Assembly (NCBI GenBank): GCA_037367355.1
Contig: CM074700.1
Span: 744,001 to 808,000, forward strand
Source of the DNA: Neoscytalidium dimidiatum
Taxonomy: Eukaryota > Ascomycota > Dothideomycetes > Botryosphaeriales > Botryosphaeriaceae
Direction: 5' to 3'
DNA length: 64,000 nt
Shown here one piece after another: positions 56,506-64,000 of this stretch. A program made the translations under genes and the position numbers. The notes below the pieces were generated by a model, which did not search any database, was not told the origin of the DNA, and worked only from the letters and a program-made list of their open reading frames with translations. Numbering within the stretch: the first letter of the stretch is position 1; each line of letters starts with the position of its first letter.

Positions 56506-58342
56506 ATGTCTACTCTAATCGCCGCTTATCTTCTTCTGCAGCAGAGTCACGCTCTGCCTGTTGTTGTCGTTCAACACCGCTCGGGAAATGATACTACGGG
56601 ATCCGGCACTGCATGGGTATCTGCTTCAGACGCACGCGGGACGTACGATCTGATCCTAGGATGCCTAGCAACATCGTTCCTTTCTGCCTGGATTGCATGG
56701 CATCCTAATCTCAACCCCGGACATAGGCCAATCAGGTCTCATCTCCGACGCCTCTTATGGATCATAGCTGTCATGGCTGCTCCTGAAATAATATTGACTT
56801 GCGCCTGGGAGCAGAGGTGTGCGTCGAAAAAACTGCAAGAGGAAGTCAATCGACTTGGTCAGAGGGCATATGATGCAGAAGATGTCGATTCAGCCGTGCT
56901 GTCCTACGAACAGCATCTCCACGATAAGGTTCGCCTAGATTTCCCCGAAGATTGAGCTCATCCTTACTTTCCAACAGAAATTTTCGGATTCTGGTCCATC
57001 CTATATCCCTAGACGTCTTTCAGCTCCTGTGACCACGGCACCAAGCCTTGCATCTGCTCTACGTCCATTCGGATATACGAGCTCGCAAAGTGATGCCAGC
57101 CAGCCTTCCCCGAGCATCTACTCTAATTCCGACTCCCGCTCTGACACCGTGGTTTCCTCCTACCTCTCGCATTCTCGGACGCCAAGCCGCTCATCTTCAG
57201 CAGCTACGACAACGACTTCCCCTAAACCTCAGTTCTCTCCGTGGACTCTTTCGCAAGCCTTTTTCAGTGTCTCCGGGGGCATAACGGTTTCCAGCTCCAC
57301 CTTTTGGGTCCACTCCACTCTATCCTTCACACCTGCAGGCTTCATCGAACTCGCCCGAGCCGGCCTGCTCCCATCTACTATGCCTTCCACGTACAAGCGC
57401 GACCCATTCCCTGCTTTTCTCGTCTCCATCCAATGTATCTGGTTCACTGCACAAACCCTCGCCCGTCTCACTCACCATCTCCCGCTCACACTCCTCGAAA
57501 TCCACACCCTCGCGTCTCTTGTCATCACCTTTCTTATCTACTTCACTTGGTTTTCGAAACCCTATAGCCCCGTTGGGGTGACACCTTACACCTCCGACCG
57601 CCTCACCGACCTCGCCGCCCTCTTCGCCATCGACCCACACCTTTCGCACACGCTTAACCCGCATAAAAACCGCCTTGTCTATCCCATTGACATTACCGAG
57701 TGCACCGAAGCGTACACCAAAGCCTCTAAGAACTCACGAGCCTCAACCTCGGCGCCTCTAGACGAATTCGAACACGCCAAGATTGCCGAACTCCACCTCC
57801 GCGCTTCCCGTGCCCTCGAACATCTGCGCCGTAGATACAGGGCCGACGTCATCAGCAGCCCGGTCGGCCAGAGCCCCCCACCCCCGTCGCTCATCTATAG
57901 AGCGCCGCACGTTGTTCCGGTGCGTAGCGAGTGGCGCGTCGATGGCAGCGATGCACTGATGCCGACGCCGCTTGCGCGGAACGTCGTGCCGGTCGTCGTT
58001 GCCGTGCTGTATGGCGCACTTGTGCTCGGGGTTTCTTGGGCTAGTGGTGTTTTCTCTAGCTCGTTAGAGCAGGGGCTGTGGAGGGGTGCAGGAGCGGTGA
58101 TGTTAATGATTGTGATTTTTGGTGGAGGGTTAAGGGTCACATGGAAGCGGTTGGCGGACAGGATAGGGAATGGGAGGGGCTTGAGGTGTGTGGTTTGTGG
58201 CCTGGGCTGGTTTATGGCGGCAGTGTATGTTGTTGCGAAAGTGTTTGTCTTGACGGAGGGGTTGGTGGCGTTGAGGAATGCACCGGGGCAGACATGGGAG
58301 GGTGTGAGTGGTGTGGGGTTTGTGCCGCATGTCGGGTGGTGA
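56506..58342 (+). CDS. Fungal multispanning membrane protein, function unknown
   Basis: Two exons, 56506-56928 and 56978-58342; a 49-bp intron (weak donor GTTCGC, acceptor CCAACAG); 595 aa. Starts MSTLIAAYLLLQQSHALPVV, a signal peptide or first helix. The N-terminal half has the fungal family motif TYDLILGCLATSFLSAWIAWH and HLRRLLWIIAVMAAPEIILT. A Ser/Thr-rich disordered linker follows (SDASQPSPSIYSNSDSRSD), then WTLSQAFFSVSGGITVS, the WTL..AFF..GG signature of a large group of fungal membrane proteins. Further helices (GLWRGAGAVMLMIVIFGGGL, AAVYVVAKVFVLTEGLVALR) end the protein. The biochemical role is unknown; relatives are often found near incompatibility or secondary-metabolism loci. Confidence 0.8.
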
Positions 58343-59221
58343 GGGTGGCTCGTGGACGTCAGTGCTCGGCGAATAGTAGGATGCTTTGGAAAGAGAGGGC
58401 AAGGGTGTCCAGTGATGCTTATGACTGTCGGACCACTACAGTCAACGTGCTGCATAACGTATCTGTGCATCGCTATTGCGCGATGAAATTGCCACCGTCT
58501 CCAAGTCAGATCAACGATAATCGGAGTCAAAATACTTGTGCGTTGCGATTTAGGCGTATATGAGATGTTACTGGTGCAATGTAATGATGCCAGAGAAGTC
58601 TAAATTATGGTAGTTGCAAGATACGATTGTATCCAGACTCGTCTTCCTTATTCTTAGTTGTTCGCATGTAGTCTGTGTCAACGAGCAAGACAGGAGATGT
58701 TTGGTTTGGTTGTCGAGTACATAATTCCTGCTCGGACCTTAACGGCACGATTGCTCAAGGTCCCCTCCACCTGAACCACGAAATCGAAAAGGACACAGAC
58801 CAAGCTTGCACAACTGCATCCGAAAATAAGAATATACTTGGTACCTTCGGAGCTCAGAGCCTCCGCACCTCGGATGCTCGGAGTCCGGCCGAAGCCGAGC
58901 ACTGCGTGGAGGAACATGATTTATAAGCGCGTAGCCTAAACACCACTCGAATCGTCGTGATTCCAGGGAGGAATCCCGTCAGCACCGCTGAGTAGGCACT
59001 CCGGTTGCACGAATCAATCACCTTTTTTGCTGGGAATATGCTCCACGTCATCATCGGGTTTATTGCGATTCTCCACGCACTAGAAGACCGGCGAGCAATA
59101 TATAATGTTTAGTTCATGCCTCTGTTGATGTCCAACCGTTGAAAAATCGTCCTATTGCCTGCGCGACGCATCTCCCGCCATCAGAACAATCTTAATAAGA
59201 AGTCTGCTAATACCAATCAAC
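58343..59221. other. Intergenic region
   Basis: About 0.88 kb. No supported gene or RNA. The segment before 59222 is probably the promoter of the SDR-like gene. Confidence 0.45.
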
Positions 59222-60334
59222 ATGGTGTCCCTTGACGAAGTTAGAGCCTCTAATGCTCAACTCACGCTTGCCACTACTCCTCGAGTCGTTGTCTTCGTCG
59301 GCGGCACAGCAGGCATCGGTAAAGCAACCCTGACCAAGCTCGTCTCCACCGGTTTCCCGATCAAAGCATACATCGTCGGCCGCAACGCAGCGGAACACGA
59401 GCCCTTCACCAAAGAGATCCGCGCGTCCAACAAAGACGCCGAGATCATCTTTCTCGAGGGCCAAGTCTCCCTGCTGGCCGACACGAAGCGCCTCACGGAC
59501 GAAATCAAGAGCCGGGAGAAGCGTCTGGACCTGCTCTTCCTCTCCGCCGGCTTCCTGCCGTTCACCGGCCGCCAAGGTACCATTCCATGAAGATTTCCCA
59601 AACCACCCCCACCCCCTCTTTCTTCCAAACACCACACACAGACTGACATCCCCTCTCCCCCAGAAACGTCCGAAGGCCTAGAACTCGCCTTCGCCGTCGC
59701 CTACTACAGCCGCCAGCTCTTCATCCGCCGCCTCCTGCCGCTCCTCAACGCGGCCGCGGCCGCGAATGCTTCCACCGGATCCTACGACCCTCCCCGCGTC
59801 ATCAACGTGCTCGGCACGGGCGGCGAAACCACCAACATCAACCTCGACGACCCGACGCTCGCCGCGCCCGGCGCCTTCAGCATCCCGGCCTACATCGCGC
59901 ACGTTGGCACCTTCACGAGCGCGAGCCTCAAGCGGCTGGCCGAGGACCCCGCCAACCGGGGCGTCCTGTTCGCGCACCACCACCCGGGCTTCGTGTCGAC
60001 GGACCTGATCAAGAAGAGCTGGGGCGGCAGCCCGCCCGGCGGCGGCGGCGCCGCGCCGCCGGCGCCGGCCGACCTCGTGAAGGCGACGCCGGAGGAGTCC
60101 GGGGAGCGGTCGCTGTTCGTGGCCACGAGCGCCAAGTACGGCGGCAAGGGCGTGCCCGTGCCGGCCGGGCAGGAGCCCGGGACGACGGTGAAGGGCACGG
60201 CTGGCGGGTCGCTGTGGTCGATTAGCGATCGGTTGGAGACGCTGCGGCTGGGCGTGCTGGACGAGCTGGAGAAGAGCGGGGCGGCGGACGCGATCGAGAA
60301 GAATGTGCAGGAGGTTCTTGGTGCGTATTTGTGA
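59222..60334 (+). CDS. Short-chain dehydrogenase/reductase-like protein
   Basis: Two exons, 59222-59576 and 59664-60334; an 87-bp intron (donor GTACCA, acceptor CCCCAG); 341 aa. Starts MVSLDEVRASNAQLT. The Rossmann motif VVVFVGGTAGIGKATL is an SDR TGxxxGxG variant, followed by KAYIVGRNAAEHE for NAD(P) and LDLLFLSAGFLPFTGRQ, matching the NNAG region. The usual catalytic YxxxK is not obvious. The second exon gives GLELAFAVAYYSRQLFIRRL and later a His/Pro-rich GVLFAHHHPGFVSTDL. This resembles the fungal light-dependent-oxidoreductase-like or TRK-uptake-like SDR group, where the catalytic residues are degenerate. Substrate unknown; cytosolic. Confidence 0.8.
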
Positions 60335-60914
60335 TTCTTCTTCTTCTGTTGAAACGGATTCAATGTGAAATTGAAATTGAGACTATATCTATGCCTATGT
60401 CTTGAAGTGACTTGGAAATTGACGTTCTCGTGACTTTGGTGAGATGATGACTGAAATCTCGGCCATTACGAACCGATGAATCCATAAAAAGAAAGTCCAG
60501 TAGACGGGTTGCGACGCGATGATGTGAAGTTTGAGTGTGTTTGCCGAGACAGCATGTTTGTTTCCTGTCATTTCTCAAATTAGCAACAAAGATGTACGAC
60601 TGCTATGTAGGGTCTAGACTGCTGCTCCTATTCTGCTTGATCGCGGTGTGGTAGATGCACAGGTGCAAGCGAAGTTATGCAGTTGTTCTCCTTATTACTA
60701 TTTATAGGCCGTGGTATCTCTAAAATCAAACCGCAAACGAAAGAACAGATGTTGTGTGGAAAACGCCCGCCTGCCCATAGGAGAAGAGATAAATGAGCGC
60801 AATGATAAACACACTGATGCCGGCCCGCCAGTCTTCCGTGCTATGATTACAAAGGGGGTATACAGATCATCAAACAATCTCTAGCTAACGTAGAGAGTAA
60901 GAGGGAGGAGTGGC
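60335..60914. other. Convergent intergenic region
   Basis: About 0.58 kb between the 3' ends of the SDR-like and DUF4112 genes. No supported feature. Confidence 0.5.
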
Positions 60915-62110
60915 TTAATGGCGGCGACGGTCGCGGTCACGCCTGCTGTCTTGACGGTACTCCCTCTTCTCGCCTCTCTCGAGATCGGGCTCCTGCTCAC
61001 GGCGGCTGCCGCCAAACCAGCCACGGCTGGCACGGCTGGGCTGACGATCGGGAGCGTAACCGCCCCTCTTCTCGTGGCTCTGGCGGGTGGGATCCGGGCG
61101 TCGGGGCTCATAGCGTTCATGAACGCCGTCACCGTTGATGGGCCTTCCATCCTCATCATACTGGGCGAGACGGGCGAGGTCGCCTTCGTTGTCGCTGAAT
61201 TCCTCCAGGACGGCGCCCGGCGGGGTGTACGCGTCGAGCATGCTGCGACGGTGGCGCTTCTTGGCCTCGCGGTCTTCCTTGGGCTTGTATATCTGGTCCA
61301 AGCGCTGCTCCAGAAGACGGACGTTCTTAGAGTTGGCCTTGTACATGGCGTCCATCAGGTCGCCAAGAAGCGGGATGAAGCCGATCAGGAAGTCGAAGGC
61401 AATGTTGATAAGCATGTGCAGGTGCGTGCCGAAGCCGAGCTTGCATTCGACGCGCGTCATGCGCCAGTAGAGCATCAGGGCAAGGACAGAGTCTGCGGCA
61501 TCACCAGCGCTGATATTTGGTTAGCAACCGATCGAATGTACAGTAGACTTTGAGGAACTTACGCAGGAACGAGGCCGATCACGCTACCCCAGCCGAAACG
61601 CTGGCCGAACAGACTGAAGAGAGCGCAGTCGAGCCAGTATGCGCGTTGGCGGGCCTTTGCGAGGACAATGGCGTCGTGTTCGGGAATGTAGTCCGGGATC
61701 TGCTTCTTGACCTTCTTCATCTTGCCATTGGGCTTGCGAGGATCCTTCGGCACCATTTCGTAATAAGGGTCCTGCGAAAATCATGTTAGCGTTATGGTCA
61801 AGTAATAAATTTTTTTTTTTTTGGCCTCGAACGGGAATGCTAAATGGATTGTTTGAGAACATCGGAAGCATCTATTTGAGCGCAAAGAGTGCAAAGTGTT
61901 GCACTAGAATGCGCGCTAAGATGAACTGCGCGAGATCCAGTGATTGCAAGCTGCTCGCGCTCATTCCAATTTTTTCTCTCGAGCACTTTCCTCAAAACTG
62001 GTGCATGGCGGAGGGCAACTTACATAGGGTACGGCATCCTTGTCGCGGTACTTGTCCATCTGCTTCCCCAGCATCTTCTTTGCCGCATATTTGCCGACGA
62101 CAGCCGCCAT
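60915..62110 (-). CDS. DUF4112-family membrane protein
   Basis: Three exons, complement(60915-61509, 61563-61771, 62024-62110); introns of 53 and 252 bp, the latter with a T-run (61811-61822); 296 aa. Starts MAAVVGKYAAKKMLGKQMDK. The core reads FGWGSVIGLVPAAGDAADSV, LMLYWRMTRVECKLGFGTHL and HMLINIAFDFLIGFIPLLGD. These hydrophobic blocks, with conserved small residues and GD motifs, are typical of DUF4112, a widely conserved fungal family of unknown role. An N-terminal basic part and a C-terminal Arg/Asp/Ser-rich disordered tail (GEKREYRQDSRRDRDRRR) flank it. Exon sizes sum to whole codons. It is probably a peripheral or integral membrane protein. Divergent from DCP2. Confidence 0.8.
61811..61822. 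repeat. Poly(T) tract in the DUF4112 intron
   Basis: Twelve T on the plus strand inside the 252-bp intron, an A-run in the gene's orientation. Confidence 0.85.
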
Positions 62111-62974
62111 GGTGGATTATTGGCTTGGCGCGAAGAAATTAAGATACGCGAGGGAGAAAAGGGGAGTGTTGTTGAGGTCTGGAGGAGGAGAGAAGCGGCC
62201 GCTGGCGGTCGCAGCAAGCGGTTATATGGGAGAGGGCAGGTTTGCGGTGATGGGCGGTCTTGCTACGTCAGACCGTGGCCGGGGCGCGATGGTTGGTTGT
62301 GGTTTGCGCAGGCCTGAAACGACGTCTCAGAAGCGCTGATCCGAAAATAATCGGCGGGCGTGTAACGTGGGAGACGCGCGCGTGGGGCGACGAGGGCGAG
62401 AGAAGGGCTCGGCAGCCAGCAGTGAGACCGGTGAGCTTTGCAGAGGAGAAAGGGCGTGAGAGAATGGGGATTGTGCAGCAATAAGTAGCATGGAGGCACA
62501 AAGCAGGTTGCTGGCAGATGACGTTCTCGGTCGTCCTAGCTCCAGGGCCTGCGCCGGCAGCTTTAGGGCTCTCTCAGTGATCAGGCCTCTCCTGTCGCGC
62601 GCCCAGAGCTCCAACCTTAATGCGCCAGTGATCGACGGAGAAAAAATGCACCGCCACACTGTGGCGACGCTCTGCCGGCCACGCAGCTCGTCAAAGCCCG
62701 GTCCTCACTCGCTCGCCTTCTCGAGCTGCTGCCACTCGCACACGCCCGACCGTCAACACCACCCCATCCCCAACCCGAACACCGCCGACCCGGCCTAGGC
62801 CCGTGGCTGTACTGCCCCGATCCCCAACCGTCTCATTCGCTCTCATCCGCCTCGCGGCTACCGTCGCTTGAATCCTCCGCCCCGGCTGCGTTCCCCGCAG
62901 CTCCCGCGCAGAGGCGCCGCCCAACGCTACCTGCTCCACCCGCCGCGCGGATATGCCCAGCGACACCGGTCAGG
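62111..62974. promoter_or_regulatory. Divergent promoter of the DUF4112 and DCP2 genes
   Basis: About 0.86 kb bidirectional region. The DCP2 side is CT-rich (62700-62960), as is common in 5' UTRs of fungal housekeeping genes. No specific site assigned. Confidence 0.45.
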
Positions 62975-64000
62975 ATGGCAGACACAAAGATGCAGCTAGC
63001 TGATTGTAATGCCTGGTCCATCCAGTCTCGCCCCCCCGACCCACCCGCTGACCCTTGCGTGACCCAGGGCTCGATGACTTATGCGTGCGCTTTATCATTA
63101 ACCTTCCCAAGGAGGAGCTCGAATCCGTGGAGCGCATATGCTTCCAGATCGAGGAGGCCCATTGGTTCTACGAAGACTTCATCCGCCCTCTCGACCCCTC
63201 GCTCCCGTCCACGAACCTGAAGCAGTTCTGCCTTCTGATATTCCAACACTGCCCACTCTTCTCTGAATATGCTGAGAGCTACTACTCCGCCGCCTACTCT
63301 GAGTTCCTTGCCTACAAGACCCGCGTGCCCGTGCGCGGTGCGATCCTCCTCAATGACGCCATGGACCATGTCGTACTGGTCAAAGGCTGGAAGAAGGGTG
63401 CCCGCTGGAGTTTTCCAAGAGGGAAAATCAACAAGGACGAGGATGATCTCGACTGTGCTGTGAGAGAGGTCTATGAAGAAACAGGGTTTGACGCACAGGC
63501 TGCCGGTCTGGTCAAGGAGGAGTCTCAGATGAAATACATTGAGGTGTCAATGAGGGAACAACACATGCGTCTGTACGTCTTTCGAGGTGTCCCAATGGAC
63601 ACGCATTTCGAGCCGAGGACGCGCAAGGAGATCAGCGTAAGTGCATGCCTTCATACTGGGTACACGGCCAGAGACACAGGCAAAAGACTGATCATACGCA
63701 GAAAATATCATGGTACAAGATCTCAGAACTGCCGACCCTCAAGAAGAAGCAGCAGCAAGGCGGAGAGAATTTATACAAGGAGAACATGTTCTACATGGTC
63801 GCCCCATTTCTCGGCCCACTCAAGAACTGGATCAAGCAACAGAACAAGCTCGCCCGTCGCGCTGCGCATGCGGCGCAAGCTGCTGCCGAGACCGCTGCGG
63901 AGGAAACTGGTGCTGATGAGTCGGCCGTGGAGGGACCGGCCCAGCCTAGAGTATCACCCGACAGCCACCTGCAGTCGTTAATTGCAGGCTTGCGTCAATC
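62975..64000 (+). CDS. DCP2: mRNA decapping enzyme DCP2, partial at right edge
   Basis: Exons 62975-63005, 63068-63636 and 63702 to beyond 64000; introns of 62 and 65 bp. The gene is incomplete: about 299 residues visible and no stop before the edge. Starts MADTKMQLADWLDDLCVRF, the Dcp2 N-terminal regulatory domain (box A), continuing IINLPKEELESVERICFQIE and HWFYEDFIRPLDP. The Nudix box is at residues 129-151 (GKINKDEDDLDCAVREVYEE plus TGF), with the catalytic REVxEE glutamates present. The third exon adds KISWYKISELPTLKKK (box B) and NMFYMVAPFLGPLKNWIKQQ. With Dcp1 it removes the 5' cap from mRNAs in cytoplasmic P-bodies before Xrn1 decay. The long, low-complexity C-terminal tail expected of fungal Dcp2 lies outside the window. 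Confidence 0.95.

Overview
The window is genomic DNA of a filamentous ascomycete (Pezizomycotina). The evidence is the gene structure: short spliceosomal introns (44-145 bp in most genes, 252 bp in one, several exactly 54 bp) with GTRNGY-type donors and CTRAY-type branch points. The content is also typical of this group: a HET-domain protein, a Zn(II)2Cys6 regulator, an F-box/ankyrin protein, NmrA-like reductases and small secreted proteins. Class cannot be fixed from the sequence; Dothideomycetes-like content is only an impression. I see no rRNA, tRNA, CRISPR array, prophage or intact transposon. All exon junctions given are my own predictions, and each intact model was checked for an open frame summing to whole codons.

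Layout. 0-5.6 kb is housekeeping: a degenerate EF-hand protein, an eIF4E-family cap-binding protein, and a NOPCHAP1-like snoRNP chaperone divergent from the eIF4E gene. 6.5-52 kb is accessory and gene-poor, with long blank gaps. It holds a secreted lysozyme-like protein, a 1524-residue kinase-ankyrin fusion whose DFG aspartate is replaced, a broken small secreted protein, a HET-domain protein, a 177-aa secreted protein and two NmrA-like reductases. It continues with a secreted protein of unknown function, an F-box/ankyrin protein, another unknown protein, and a broken wall/GPI-type protein gene. Next come a stand-alone histidinol-dehydrogenase-like enzyme, a GT25 glycosyltransferase, a Zn2Cys6 regulator followed by an FAD monooxygenase, a proline-rich repeat protein, and a membrane-protein gene interrupted by an in-frame stop. 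52.5-64 kb is again mostly conserved: PTM1-type GOST membrane protein divergent from CTU2, a fungal multispanning membrane protein, an SDR-like protein, a DUF4112 protein, and DCP2 running off the right edge.

How the genes fit together. The flanks act in RNA metabolism and translation: eIF4E cap binding, snoRNP assembly, tRNA thiolation by CTU2 and decapping by DCP2. The middle concentrates families linked in fungi to recognition and secretion (HET, kinase-ankyrin, F-box-ankyrin, small secreted proteins). Three damaged genes lie in the same interval, which suggests birth-and-death turnover. The strongest leads are the GFG-type kinase-ankyrin fusion, the stand-alone HisD-like enzyme with intact metal-site residues, and the decaying secreted and membrane genes.
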